Positions 7,332-17,996 of a stretch of DNA of 32,500 nucleotides are shown one piece after another. Where the stretch lies: NCBI RefSeq assembly GCF_012932145.1, contig NZ_MWOK01000004.1:190167-222666 (forward strand), read 5' to 3'. How positions within the stretch are numbered: position 1 is the stretch's first letter; each line of letters begins with the position of its first letter. The stretch comes from Acidovorax sp. SRB_14. Its GTDB lineage: Bacteria > Pseudomonadota > Gammaproteobacteria > Burkholderiales > Burkholderiaceae_C. A program made the position numbers and the translations under genes. The notes under the pieces were generated by a model. The model searched no databases and had not been told where the DNA came from. It saw only the letters and a list, made by a program, of their open reading frames with translations.

Positions 7332-8302
7332 GCGGCTGGCTGCTGCGCCGCGTGGCCCAGGCGGCCCTGGTGGTGGTGGTGATGACGCTGATCGTCTTTG
7401 CCGGCCTGCACGCCATTGGCAACCCGGTGGACATCCTGATCGGCGACGACATGAACCAGCAGGAGCGGCTCGAGGCCATTGCCCGCCTGGGCCTGGACCA
7501 GCCGCTGTGGCGCCAGTACCTGGCCTTTGTCGATGGCGCGCTGCACGGCAACCTGGGCAAGAGCTTCGTCTACCAGGAAGACGCGATCCGCCTGATCCTG
7601 CACCGGCTGCCCGCCACGCTGGAGCTGGCCGTGTGCGCCCTGCTGCTGGCGATCGTGATCGGCGTGCCGCTTGGGCTGTTCGCCGGCATGAAGCCCGACC
7701 ACCCGGTCTCGCACACGCTGATGGCCGGCAGCATCGTCGGTTTTTCGCTGCCGGCCTTCTGGGTGGCGCTGATGCTGATCATGGTGTTCAGCGTGCAGCT
7801 GGGCTGGCTGCCGGCCAGCGGCCGCGGCGAGACCCGCGCGCTGCTGGGCATCGAGTGGTCGTGGCTGACGCTCGACGGCCTGCAGCACCTGATCCTGCCG
7901 GCCTTCAACCTCGCGCTGTTCAAGATCTCGCTGGTGCTGCGCCTCACGCGCGCCGGCGTGCGCGAGGTGCTGCCGCAGGACTTCGTGAAGTTCGCCCGCG
8001 CCAAGGGCCTGTCGCCCGCGCGCGTCATGGTCATGCATGTGCTGCGCAACACGCTGATCCCGCTGGTCACGGTGCTCGGGCTGGAGCTGGGCGCGACGAT
8101 TGCCTACGCCGTCGTGACCGAGACCATCTTTGCCTGGCCCGGCGCCGGCAAGCTGATCCTCGACAGCATCAACTCGCTCGACCGGCCCGTGGTGGTGGCC
8201 TACCTGATGGTGGTGGTGGTGATCTTCGTCACGCTGAACCTGGTCGTGGACCTGCTCTACAAACTGCTTGACCCGCGCGTGCGCCTGGAGGCCGCGAAAT
8301 GA
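7328..8302 (+). CDS. ABC transporter permease, DppB/OppB type
   Basis: 324-aa inner-membrane permease of the peptide/nickel importer family. The N-terminal helix (about 9-29) is followed by a periplasmic loop with the family-typical GNLGKSF (74-80), then five further helices. The cytoplasmic EAA loop that docks the ATPase is at about 219-242 (KFARAKGLSPARVMVMHVLR). Motif GAGKLILDSI (272-281) is also typical. Both ends overlap neighbours by four bases, so it is translationally coupled to the flavoprotein and to the second permease. It forms the translocation channel with the product of 8299-9198. Confidence 0.92.
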   Translation: MSGWLLRRVAQAALVVVVMTLIVFAGLHAIGNPVDILIGDDMNQQERLEAIARLGLDQPLWRQYLAFVDGALHGNLGKSFVYQEDAIRLILHRLPATLELAVCALLLAIVIGVPLGLFAGMKPDHPVSHTLMAGSIVGFSLPAFWVALMLIMVFSVQLGWLPASGRGETRALLGIEWSWLTLDGLQHLILPAFNLALFKISLVLRLTRAGVREVLPQDFVKFARAKGLSPARVMVMHVLRNTLIPLVTVLGLELGATIAYAVVTETIFAWPGAGKLILDSINSLDRPVVVAYLMVVVVIFVTLNLVVDLLYKLLDPRVRLEAAK

Positions 8303-9194
8303 AAACCTCCCGCAGCTTTGACGAGCACTCGATCTGGTGGCGCGTGGGCGCCGACTTCCTGCGCTCGCGCGTGGCCGTGGCCGGGCTGGTCGTGCTGGTC
8401 CTGGTCGCGCTGGCCGCCCTGGCCGCGCCCTGGATCACGCCGCAGAACCCGTACGACCTGATGCAGCTCGACGTGCTCGACGCGCGCCTGCACCCCGGCA
8501 CGCCGAGCAGCTCGGCCGACTACACCTACTGGCTCGGCACCGATGGCCAGGGCCGCGACCTGTACTCGGCCATCGTCTACGGCCTGCGCATCAGCCTGCT
8601 GGTGGGCGTGGGCTCGGCGCTGATCGCGGCGGTGCTCGGCACGCTGGTCGGCCTGCTCGCGGCCTACGCCGGCGGCCGGGTCGATGCGCTGCTGATGCGC
8701 GTGGTCGATCTGCTGCTGTCGTTCCCGACCATCCTGATGGCGCTGATGATCCTGGCCTACGTCGGCAAAGGCGTGGGCAACGTGATCCTGACGCTGGTGC
8801 TGCTCGAATGGGCCTACTACGCGCGCACCGCGCGCGGCCAGGCGCTGGTCGAGACGAACCGCGAATACGTCGAGGCGGCGCGCGGCCAGGGCATTCCGCG
8901 CTGGCGCATCCTCACCGGCCACATCCTGCCCAACTGCCTGCCGCCGCTCTTGGTGATCGGCGCGCTGCAGATCGCGCGCGCCATCACGCTCGAGGCCACG
9001 CTGTCGTTCCTGGGCCTGGGCGTGCCGATCACCGAGCCCTCACTGGGCCTGCTGATCTCGAACGGCTACCAATACCTGCTGTCCAACGAATACTGGATCA
9101 GCTTCTTTCCTGGCGTGGCCTTGCTCGCCACCATCATGGCGATCAACCTGGTCGGCGACCAGCTGCGCGATGTGCTGAACCCGAGGCTGCAGAA

Positions 9195-9198
<4 letters not shown>
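8299..9198 (+). CDS. ABC transporter permease, DppC/OppC type
   Basis: 299-aa second permease subunit. It has the OppC-type N-terminal helix (about 26-46), the family hallmark WLGTDGQGRDLYS (78-90) after it, and the EAA loop at 190-212 (YVEAARGQGIPRWRILTGHI). It ends with the family-typical LVGDQLRDVLNPRL. Heterodimer partner of the upstream DppB-like subunit. It overlaps both neighbours by four bases (ATGA), indicating a tightly coupled operon. Confidence 0.93.
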
Positions 9199-11239
<2,041 letters not shown>

Positions 11240-11281
11240 ACCCCTTGTTTTCCTGATCTGTCATTCCTGAAAGGCATCGCC

Positions 11282-12853
11282 ATGAACCACCGCAAGCTCT
11301 CCCTCATCGCCGCGGCCGTGCTGGCCGCCAGCGCGGCCGCCTCGGCGCAGACGCTGTCCATCGGCTTTGCCGACCCGGTCTCGTCGGTCGACCCGCAGCT
11401 CAACAACCACGCCGGCGACCGCTCGCTCGCGCTGCATTTCTGGGACTCGATCATCAACTCGCGCGACGGCGGCAAGCTCGAACCGGCGCTCGCGTCGAGC
11501 TGGAAGGCGCTCGACGACAAGACCTGGGAATTCAAGCTGAGGAGCGACATCAAGTGGCAGGACGGCACGCCGTTCACGGCCGATGACATCGTGTTCTCGT
11601 TCCAGCGCGCGCGCAGCGTGCCCGGCACCGTGGCCTCGTACACCGGCGCGCTGCGCACAGTGGAATCGACCACCGCCAAGGACCCGCACACCGTCATCGT
11701 CAAGACCAACACGCCCAACCCCATGCTGCCGCTCGACATCGCGTCGATCTACATCGTGAGCAAGCATGTCGGTGAAAAGTCCAAGACCGAGGACTACAAC
11801 GCCGGCCGCGCCGTGGTCGGCACCGGTCCGTACAAATTCGTCTCGTACAGCCCCGGCGACCGCACGGTGTTCGAGCGCAATCCGTCGTACTACGGTCCGA
11901 AGCCCGTGTGGGACAAGGTCAACTACCGCTTCATCAACAACGGCGCGGCGCGCACGGCCGCGCTGCTGGCCGGCGACGTGGACGTGATCGACAAGGTGGC
12001 CGTGACCGACGTGGCCAAGCTCAAGAAGACGCCGTCCGTCAGCGTCTACACCTACCCGGGCCTGCGCGTGCTGCTGCTGCAGCCGAGCTTCCGCCCCGGC
12101 CCCAACGAGTTCATCACCGACAACGCCGGCAAGCCGCTCGACAAGAACCCGCTGCAGGAGCTCAAGGTGCGCCAGGCGCTGTCGGTCGCGATCAACCGCA
12201 AGGCGATCGCCGACCGCATCCTGCAGGGCACGGTGACCGAGGCCAACCAGTGGATGCCCAAGAACACCTTCGGCTACAACCCCGAGGTCAAGGACATCGC
12301 CTACAGCGCCGAGCAGGCCAAGAAGCTGCTGGCCGAGGCCGGCTACCCGCAGGGCTTCCAGATCACCATCCACGTGCCCGGCGACCGCTACCCGCAGGCG
12401 CCCGAAACCGTGCAGGCCGTGGCCCAGTTCTGGACCCGTGCGGGCGTCAAGACCAAGGTCGAGGTCGTGCCATGGAGCGTGTACGCCGGCCGCGCCGGCA
12501 AGAACGAATACGCGGTCAGCGTGATCGCCTGGGGCAATGGCACGGGCGAAGCCGGCTACGGCCTGCTGCAGACGCTGGCCAGCACCGACGCCAAGCGCGG
12601 GCGCGGCGTCAACAACTGGGGCCGCTACAGCAACGAGGCCGTGGACAAGGCGTTCGATGCCGCCACCGTCGAGTTCGACGCCAAGCGCCGCGAGGCCATC
12701 TTCCGCCACTCGGTCAAGCTGGTCACCGACGACGTCGGCCACATCCCGCTGTTCCACTACCAGAACATCTGGGCCGCCAAGAAGGGGCTGAAAGTGGTGC
12801 CGCTGCTGAGCGACCGCACGACCGCGATGCAGGTCAGCCCGGTCGCCAAGTAA
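11282..12853 (+). CDS. ABC transporter substrate-binding protein, family 5
   Basis: 523-aa periplasmic solute-binding protein (SBP_bac_5, DppA/OppA-like). The signal peptide is residues 1-22 (MNHRKLSLIAAAVLAASAAA, cleavage near ASA-Q). The mature part has the family motif WEFKLRSDIKWQDGTPFTAD near residues 80-99. It captures the ligand for the importer encoded directly upstream. An AAAGG sequence lies before the ATG. From memory, a family-5 subgroup named after Klebsiella KPN_01854 accompanies CMD-domain proteins like the one encoded downstream; membership is plausible but was not tested. The ligand could be a peptide, opine, glutathione conjugate or another oligopeptide-sized compound. Confidence 0.92.
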   Translation: MNHRKLSLIAAAVLAASAAASAQTLSIGFADPVSSVDPQLNNHAGDRSLALHFWDSIINSRDGGKLEPALASSWKALDDKTWEFKLRSDIKWQDGTPFTADDIVFSFQRARSVPGTVASYTGALRTVESTTAKDPHTVIVKTNTPNPMLPLDIASIYIVSKHVGEKSKTEDYNAGRAVVGTGPYKFVSYSPGDRTVFERNPSYYGPKPVWDKVNYRFINNGAARTAALLAGDVDVIDKVAVTDVAKLKKTPSVSVYTYPGLRVLLLQPSFRPGPNEFITDNAGKPLDKNPLQELKVRQALSVAINRKAIADRILQGTVTEANQWMPKNTFGYNPEVKDIAYSAEQAKKLLAEAGYPQGFQITIHVPGDRYPQAPETVQAVAQFWTRAGVKTKVEVVPWSVYAGRAGKNEYAVSVIAWGNGTGEAGYGLLQTLASTDAKRGRGVNNWGRYSNEAVDKAFDAATVEFDAKRREAIFRHSVKLVTDDVGHIPLFHYQNIWAAKKGLKVVPLLSDRTTAMQVSPVAK

Positions 12854-12865
12854 GGGAGCGCGCGC

Positions 12866-14197
12866 ATGCCGTCCGCCACCCTGACCGTCACCCCCGAAGA
12901 CGCGCTGATCGACGTGCCGCGCTGCATCGCGGTGCAGGGCCTCGCGCCCGGCGAGGAAGTCACGCTGGCCACGCGCACGCTGCGCGGTCCGGGCGTGGTG
13001 TGGTGCTCCCACGCCACGTTCCGCGCCAACGCCGACGGCGTGGTGGACCTGCAGCGCGACGCCCCGCTGGCCGGCAGCTACGGCGGCGTGTCGGCCATGG
13101 GGCTGGTGTGGTCGCAGGCGCCCGATCAGGCTGGCGCGCCGCGCGAGGTGTTTGCCGCCGAGCCCGCCGCCGCGCTCACCACCGGCGTGACCGCGCAGCG
13201 CCACGGCGCGCCCGTGCTGCAGGCGCGCCTGGTGCAGCGCCTGCAGGGCGCCGGCGTGACCCGGCGCGAGGTGCGCGACGACGGCCTGGTCGGCACGCTG
13301 TTCACGCCCGCCGGGTCGGGCCCGCACCCGGCCGTGCTGGTGCTCAACGGCTCGGGCGGCGGCATCAACGAGCCGCGCGCCGCGCTCTACGCCTCGCACG
13401 GCTACGCTGCGCTGGCGCTGGGGTACTTCAAGGCGCCGGGGCTGTCCGACTACATCTCGGACACGCCGCTCGAAATCTTCGAGACAGCGCTGCACTGGCT
13501 GCACCGCGAAGTGCGGCCTCTGAACGGCTTCGTCGCGCTCAGCGGCCAGTCGCGCGGCGGCGAGCTGGTGCTGCTGCTCGCCTCGCTGCTCCCGCAACTG
13601 GTCTCGGCCGTCATCGGCTATGTGCCCGGCGCCGTGGTGCACAGCGCGCAGAACGCCTGCAACCCGGCCAACGGCCCCGACAGCCGCAACGGCCCGGCCT
13701 GGCTCTGGCGCGGCCAACCCCTGCCCCACCTGTGGCAAGACAACCGCACCGCCAGCTGGGCACCGTGGGACGAAGGCCCCGAGCCGCGCCGCCACGCCCA
13801 CGCGCTGCTGACCGCCCTGCAAGACCCCGAGGCCGTGGAGCGTGCGCGCATCCGCGTCGAGAACATCCGCGGCCCGGTGCTGCTGCTGACCGCGAGCGAC
13901 GACGGCTCCTGGCCGTCGAGCCTGTACGGCCGCATGGTCGCCGAGCGGCTGGCGCAGGTCCAGCACCCCTACCCGGTCGAGCAGCTCGACTTCGAAGGCG
14001 GCGGGCACGCCATCGTCTTTCCCTATGTGCCGACCACGCAGCTGGTCTATGCCCACCCGGTGTCGGGGCGGCTCAGCACCACGGGCGGAACGCCGGCCGT
14101 CAACGCCCATGCCGACGAGGCCTCGTGGGCTAGCGTGCTCCATTTTTTAGAGCACGCTGTGCAGACCCAGTCTGCGCTAGAGCCCCAAAGCACCTGA
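12866..14197 (+). CDS. BAAT/acyl-CoA thioester hydrolase-like alpha/beta hydrolase
   Basis: 443-aa cytoplasmic protein with a two-part plan: an N-terminal beta-sandwich (about 1-125) like the acyl-CoA thioester hydrolase/BAAT N-domain, and a C-terminal alpha/beta hydrolase (about 140-430). The nucleophile elbow GQSRGGE gives S229; the likely acid is D345 or D346 (LTASDDGSW) and the base H381 (GGGHAIVFP). Mammalian BAAT uses cysteine at the nucleophile; serine is usual for bacterial thioesterase-like members. It probably cleaves an ester, thioester or amide of the imported compound. It starts 12 bp after the binding-protein stop. The last ~10 residues are encoded by a dispersed repeat, so the tail is likely acquired. 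Confidence 0.85.
   Translation: MPSATLTVTPEDALIDVPRCIAVQGLAPGEEVTLATRTLRGPGVVWCSHATFRANADGVVDLQRDAPLAGSYGGVSAMGLVWSQAPDQAGAPREVFAAEPAAALTTGVTAQRHGAPVLQARLVQRLQGAGVTRREVRDDGLVGTLFTPAGSGPHPAVLVLNGSGGGINEPRAALYASHGYAALALGYFKAPGLSDYISDTPLEIFETALHWLHREVRPLNGFVALSGQSRGGELVLLLASLLPQLVSAVIGYVPGAVVHSAQNACNPANGPDSRNGPAWLWRGQPLPHLWQDNRTASWAPWDEGPEPRRHAHALLTALQDPEAVERARIRVENIRGPVLLLTASDDGSWPSSLYGRMVAERLAQVQHPYPVEQLDFEGGGHAIVFPYVPTTQLVYAHPVSGRLSTTGGTPAVNAHADEASWASVLHFLEHAVQTQSALEPQST
14143..14190 (+). repeat. Copy (e) of the ~50-bp repeat, forming the hydrolase C-terminal codons
   Basis: The sequence CTGCGCTAGAGCCCCAAAG and the preceding AGAGCACGCTGTGCAGACCC fit the repeat skeleton. It overlaps the end of the alpha/beta hydrolase reading frame. 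Next to it, 14132-14140 and 14150-14158 form a 9-bp perfect stem with an 8-nt T-rich loop, still inside the coding sequence. Confidence 0.45.
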
Positions 14198-14226
14198 TAT
14201 TTCAATCCCACTTCGGAGCCCCTGTC

Positions 14227-15405
14227 ATGACCCCATCCCCCGCCGCCACCGACGTGGTCGATGCCCTGGTGCCGCTGCCGGACGGCAGCCCCGTGCATGC
14301 CGTGCGCCACCAGCGCGCGAAGGTTGTCGCCGCCACCCAGGGCAGCTACGACAGCATTTTCGACCCGGCGCTGAGCGGTGCCCCGTCGCTGGCCGAACGC
14401 CTGCTGGCCGCGCACCATATCGCCCGCCTGGCGGGCAGCACGGTGCTGGCAGCCCACTACCGCGAGCGCCTGCAGGCCCTGCCGCTCACGCCGGCGCAGC
14501 AGGCCGCGCTCGGTGGCCAGCCCGCTGCCGGCGACGCGCGCCTGCAAGCGATCCTGGCCTTCGCGCGCACGCTGACCGAGCGCCCCGTCGAAGGCGACCA
14601 GGCCGCGCTGCACAAGCTGCCGGCCGCGGGCCTGGCCACGCCCGAGGTGGTGGCGCTGGCGCAGCTGATCGCCTTCGTCGCCTACCAGCTGCGCGTGGTC
14701 GCCGGCCTGCAGGCGCTGGTCGAACTGGGCGATGACCTGCACAGCACGCCGGCCGCTGCCCCCGCGGAGGAAGCGCCGTTCGTGCACCCCGCCCACCTGC
14801 CCCAACCCGGCGAACCCGTGCGCGTGAACGGCTACACCAGCGAAACCCTGGACTGGTCCGCCTGGCTGCCGGTGCTGGACCTCGACCAGGCCACGCCCGC
14901 GCAGCTGGCCGTGCTGGCCAGCAGCCACCCCAAGGCCAAGGACAGCGACTACTACCGCGTGCTGGCGCACCAGCCGCGCATCCTCGAAGAGCGCTCCATC
15001 GTCTTCAACGCCATCATGTACGCCCCCGGCGGCCTCTCGCGCGCCGAGCGCGAACTGGCCAGCGCCGTGGTCTCGCGCGTGAACGGCTGCGTCTACTGCG
15101 CCTCGGTGCACGCCCAGCGCTTCGAGCAGCTCACCAAGCGCAACGAAGTGATCTGCCAGCTGTTCGCCGAGCCGCAGGGTGCCGGCACCAATGCGCGCGA
15201 GCGCGCCATCGTGCAGCTGTCGATCGACCTGACGGCAAACCCGGCCGGCTTTGGCGCCGCCCAGCTGCAGGCCGTGCGCGCCGCCGGGCTCACGAACCTC
15301 GAAGTGCTCGACCTGGTGCACGCCGTGGCGATCTTCGCCTGGGCGAACCGGTTGATGCTGAACCTGGGCGAGGCGGTGTTTCCGGCACCCGCTCCAGCGC
15401 ACTAG
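14227..15405 (+). CDS. Fused CMD-domain and AhpD-like alkylhydroperoxidase-domain protein
   Basis: 392-aa protein made of two related modules. Residues 1-170 look like the CMD-domain protein of the Avi_7170 type (LAERLLAAHHIARLAGS at 55-71; no CxxC). Residues 185-385 look like the alkylhydroperoxidase-domain protein of the Avi_7169 type, with the active-site motif CVYCASVH (C288, C291, H295), as in AhpD, where the cysteine pair cycles between dithiol and disulfide. In other bacteria I recall these as two adjacent genes near a family-5 binding protein; here a Pro/Ala-rich linker (about 172-195) joins them. It probably reduces a peroxide or acts on a lactone/acyl intermediate generated by the operon's flavoprotein. 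It is the last gene of the operon, 29 bp after the hydrolase. Confidence 0.82.
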   Translation: MTPSPAATDVVDALVPLPDGSPVHAVRHQRAKVVAATQGSYDSIFDPALSGAPSLAERLLAAHHIARLAGSTVLAAHYRERLQALPLTPAQQAALGGQPAAGDARLQAILAFARTLTERPVEGDQAALHKLPAAGLATPEVVALAQLIAFVAYQLRVVAGLQALVELGDDLHSTPAAAPAEEAPFVHPAHLPQPGEPVRVNGYTSETLDWSAWLPVLDLDQATPAQLAVLASSHPKAKDSDYYRVLAHQPRILEERSIVFNAIMYAPGGLSRAERELASAVVSRVNGCVYCASVHAQRFEQLTKRNEVICQLFAEPQGAGTNARERAIVQLSIDLTANPAGFGAAQLQAVRAAGLTNLEVLDLVHAVAIFAWANRLMLNLGEAVFPAPAPAH

Positions 15406-15419
15406 AGCGCGCCATCACG

Positions 15420-15465
15420 GACCGCTGCATGCCCTTCGGGGACGCAGCGAGCCTGTCGAACCTTG
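15420..15465. repeat. Possible degenerate dispersed repeat between convergent operons
   Basis: The 193-bp gap between the convergent genes ending at 15405 and 15599 contains CCCTTCGGGG and GCGAGCCTGTCGAACC. The reverse complement GGTTCGACAGGCTCGC resembles a repeat widespread in proteobacterial genomes. Only a single copy occurs in the window and no strong terminator stem was found, so this is tentative. Confidence 0.25.
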
Positions 15466-15598
15466 CTGGGAACCATCCCGCCCCCCAGGTGGCAAAGATT
15501 GCTCGAGCGCCCGTTGGCCGCCTGGTGGAAGCACCTGCTAGGTCACCGGCGCCCGACCTGTTCCGCCCCATCGCCGATGGAATTCAGCGGACCCTGGA

Positions 15599-16825
15599 TC
15601 AGTATTCCTTCATCGCCGCCGATAAAGACACACGCTGCATGTGCCACGCCGGCAACGACGCCAGCACCAGGCCCACCGCCAGGATCGCCAGCGCCATCAG
15701 CCACTCGGTCCCGCCCAGGGTGGGCCGCAACGCCACGCCGGTCAGGTGGGCGAGCCAGGTGCTGATGCCAAACGACAGCGCGTAGCCGCCCGCCAGCCCC
15801 AGTACCACACCGAGCCCGACCAGCAGGGCCGTAAAGCCCCAGGCCATCGCAAACACATAACGCCGCGGTGCCCCCAACGCGCGCAAAGTGACAAACTGCG
15901 GCATCAGCAGGCGGAACAAAATGAACACGCTGGCGATGATGGACAACAGCACCAAGGCCTGCGTCACCAGGGCCAGCAAGCTCATCAACTGGCGCATGTC
16001 GCCCAGGATGGAATAGAGCTGCACCAGGGCTTCGGCCGGAAAGAAAGCCATGGACTCCTTGTCGGTATACGCGCGCCGCAATTTGTAGGCGTTGGCCACG
16101 TTCCCCGTGTGCACCACGGCCGCAGGAATACCGGGCGTGTGGGCCGCGTCAAAGGGCACGCCGAGTTGGGTGGACTCCGGCGCGTGGCCGATCGGCAAGT
16201 TGTGCAGTGACCAGACCAGTTCGACCGGCACCGCCACGGCCTTGTCCCAGGGCGAGCCCGTTGGCTTCATGCGCCCGACCACGGTCACCGTGGCATCGTG
16301 CGCATTGAGGTGCTCGTCGCCACCGTGTTCTTCTCCGCCGTGGTGCACCCCATGCACCGGCTCGAAGGTGTCGCCCACCTGGAGTGCCGACGCAGCGCCC
16401 ACCACGGCCTCATGGCGCGTCGCAAAAAGCCGCCCCTCTGCAAGCCCGCCCGACAAATGTTCGACCAGGGCCGCGACCACGCCCACCACCGGTGCACCAC
16501 GGTGGCTGTCGCCAAAAGCCAATGGCGACACAAAGCCGGCCCGGCTGTCGTTGAGCAAGGCCACTGTCAGAGGCGCGCTGAGCAACTGGCCAGAGCCGGG
16601 CCGCAGAAACACCCCGGTCATCAAGGCGTCGGTACGGCTGCCGGGCGGCGCCACAATCATGTCGAAGCGGTCCGCCGCCCGGGCGCTGCCGCTGCGCAGG
16701 GCCCGCTCTTGCGAGACGATGGCCACCGACAGGGTGACGCCCGCCGCAACCAGCAACACAAAAGCCAGGGCGCTGAAACGGTAACGCGTGAGGGCGGCGC
16801 GAATGCCGGGCAGGGGATTCATCAT
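15599..16825 (-). CDS. FtsX/MacB-type ABC permease with His-rich periplasmic loop
   Basis: 408-aa inner-membrane permease with the MacB/LolC plan: one N-terminal helix (15-37), a large periplasmic domain (about 40-275), then three C-terminal helices (about 280-306, 325-352, 374-394). The periplasmic domain has a histidine cluster at 158-176 (H158, H161, H162, H167, H172, H176 with acidic residues and glycines), which looks able to bind zinc or another transition metal. Such permeases usually drive mechanical work or extraction in the periplasm rather than transport through the membrane. Start overlaps the ATPase stop (ATG at 16825). Clustering with a DUF3299-like protein recalls zinc-regulated zrg-type loci of Vibrio; that parallel is from memory. 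Confidence 0.85.
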   Translation of the reverse strand: MMNPLPGIRAALTRYRFSALAFVLLVAAGVTLSVAIVSQERALRSGSARAADRFDMIVAPPGSRTDALMTGVFLRPGSGQLLSAPLTVALLNDSRAGFVSPLAFGDSHRGAPVVGVVAALVEHLSGGLAEGRLFATRHEAVVGAASALQVGDTFEPVHGVHHGGEEHGGDEHLNAHDATVTVVGRMKPTGSPWDKAVAVPVELVWSLHNLPIGHAPESTQLGVPFDAAHTPGIPAAVVHTGNVANAYKLRRAYTDKESMAFFPAEALVQLYSILGDMRQLMSLLALVTQALVLLSIIASVFILFRLLMPQFVTLRALGAPRRYVFAMAWGFTALLVGLGVVLGLAGGYALSFGISTWLAHLTGVALRPTLGGTEWLMALAILAVGLVLASLPAWHMQRVSLSAAMKEY

Positions 16826-17544
16826 GCAACCATGGAGGCCGTGTCGGCGGGCTGGGGAAGAAGCACTTGTCCCGCAGTCATGCGCAGCACCTGGTCGGCC
16901 AGCGCCGACAGCTTGTGATCGTGGGTGACCGCCACCACGGTTTTGCCGGCCCGCGCCATGGCGTGGAGTTCATCGGCAATCCGTTGCCCATTGCCGGGGT
17001 CGAGGCTGGCCGTAGGTTCGTCGGCCAGAATGATCGGTGGGTCCAGCAACAGGGCCCGCGCCAAGGCGACCCGCTGCTGCTCGCCGCGTGAGAGCCGCGC
17101 CACCGGCCCGGCCCGCAAGGGAACCTCAAACCGTGCAAGCAAGGCCCGTGCGCGCTCGCGCAAAACCTCGGGCAAGCGCGCGCGCTGAAACTGCGCCGGC
17201 AGCAAGGTGTTGCTCAAGGCATCGAGCTCATCGATCAGGCGAAAGTCCTGGAAGACCATGCCGCAGTGCGCCAGGCGCCACGCATCGCGCTGCCTTTCGC
17301 CCAGCTGGCTGACCACGGTTGCGCCAAAGCGAACCTCGCCCTGATGGGGCACCACGATACCGGCCAGCGCATGCAGCAGGGTGCTTTTGCCAGAGCCCGA
17401 AGGGCCAACAATGGCAGTGAGATGGCCGGATAAAAATTGGGCGCTGACCTTGTGCAGCGCCTGGATGCTGGCACCGCTGGCGTCGAAAAAGACAGCGCCA
17501 ACCGAGCGCGCCTCCAGCCCGCCGTGCAAACGGTCCGGACTCAT
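16822..17544 (-). CDS. ABC transporter ATP-binding protein (LolD/MacB-like)
   Basis: 240-aa ATPase partner of the FtsX-type permease. Walker [10 protein letters not shown] is at 47-55, the Q-loop at Q99, the signature at 151-158 reads LSRGEQQR instead of the usual LSGGEQQR, Walker [13 protein letters not shown] follows at 171-182, and the switch histidine is H208. The start at 17544 overlaps the upstream stop codon as ATGA; the frame stays open to 17727, but that part overlaps the upstream gene and was rejected. The overlaps at both ends indicate a coupled three-gene unit. Confidence 0.9.
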   Translation of the reverse strand: MSPDRLHGGLEARSVGAVFFDASGASIQALHKVSAQFLSGHLTAIVGPSGSGKSTLLHALAGIVVPHQGEVRFGATVVSQLGERQRDAWRLAHCGMVFQDFRLIDELDALSNTLLPAQFQRARLPEVLRERARALLARFEVPLRAGPVARLSRGEQQRVALARALLLDPPIILADEPTASLDPGNGQRIADELHAMARAGKTVVAVTHDHKLSALADQVLRMTAGQVLLPQPADTASMVA

Positions 17545-17993
17545 AAGCGCTGGAAGCTGGCATCGACCAGCCGGACCCGGCTGACAAAACCAGTCGCGGC
17601 ATCTGTCTGCGGCCCGATCTCCAAGCGGCCCAGAACCTGGATCAGGTCGCCGGGCTTGACCGCTTCCTGGCGTTTTTTCATGCGCACAAAAATAATGGTG
17701 TTGATCCACTCGTCCTCGGACGCACAAAACGGGCAGGTTTCCACCGGTGTGTTCGACAACACGAAAAAATCCGACTCGACTTTCAGGTGCGGCGCCATGA
17801 AACCCTGGATGCTGACGGTCTTGCCGTTGAGCTGCTTGGCGGTATCCGAAAACCCCAAATCGTCCTGGTACAACTCAAACATCCGAATCCGCGGCGGCGC
17901 AGCCCACACGGCAGGCGCCGCGGAGCACAGAGCAAGAGAAACCGCGAACTCGCGGCGATACATGAACCGGTCCCCCTGCACTCTGTGGCCCAT
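17541..17993 (-). CDS. Exported DUF3299-like protein with CPFC motif
   Basis: 150-aa protein with an N-terminal signal peptide (hydrophobic FAVSLALCSAAPAVWA, cleavage near residue 31), so periplasmic. The mature domain has LNGKTVSIQGFMAP (55-68) and a CPFC motif (87-90), followed by IFVRM and a small beta-rich domain. This resembles DUF3299, a family seen beside ABC ATPase/FtsX permease pairs. The CPFC pair could bind metal or act in redox. The start at 17993 has GGAG six bases upstream and lies 4 bp after the peptidase stop; an internal ATG at 17963 (MYRREF), with an AGGGGGA site, is an alternative. Family assignment is moderate. Confidence 0.75.
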   Translation of the reverse strand: MGHRVQGDRFMYRREFAVSLALCSAAPAVWAAPPRIRMFELYQDDLGFSDTAKQLNGKTVSIQGFMAPHLKVESDFFVLSNTPVETCPFCASEDEWINTIIFVRMKKRQEAVKPGDLIQVLGRLEIGPQTDAATGFVSRVRLVDASFQRL

Positions 17994-17996
17994 CGT

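Noticed and set aside
6166-8271. 701-aa open frame on the plus strand across flavoprotein and permease
   Set aside because: Alternative frame of two genes with clear domain content and conserved overlaps.
11261-14143. 960-aa open frame on the minus strand opposite the binding protein and hydrolase
   Set aside because: It is antisense to two clear genes in GC-rich DNA; its translation is rich in Arg, Ala, Gly, His and Val without domain motifs.
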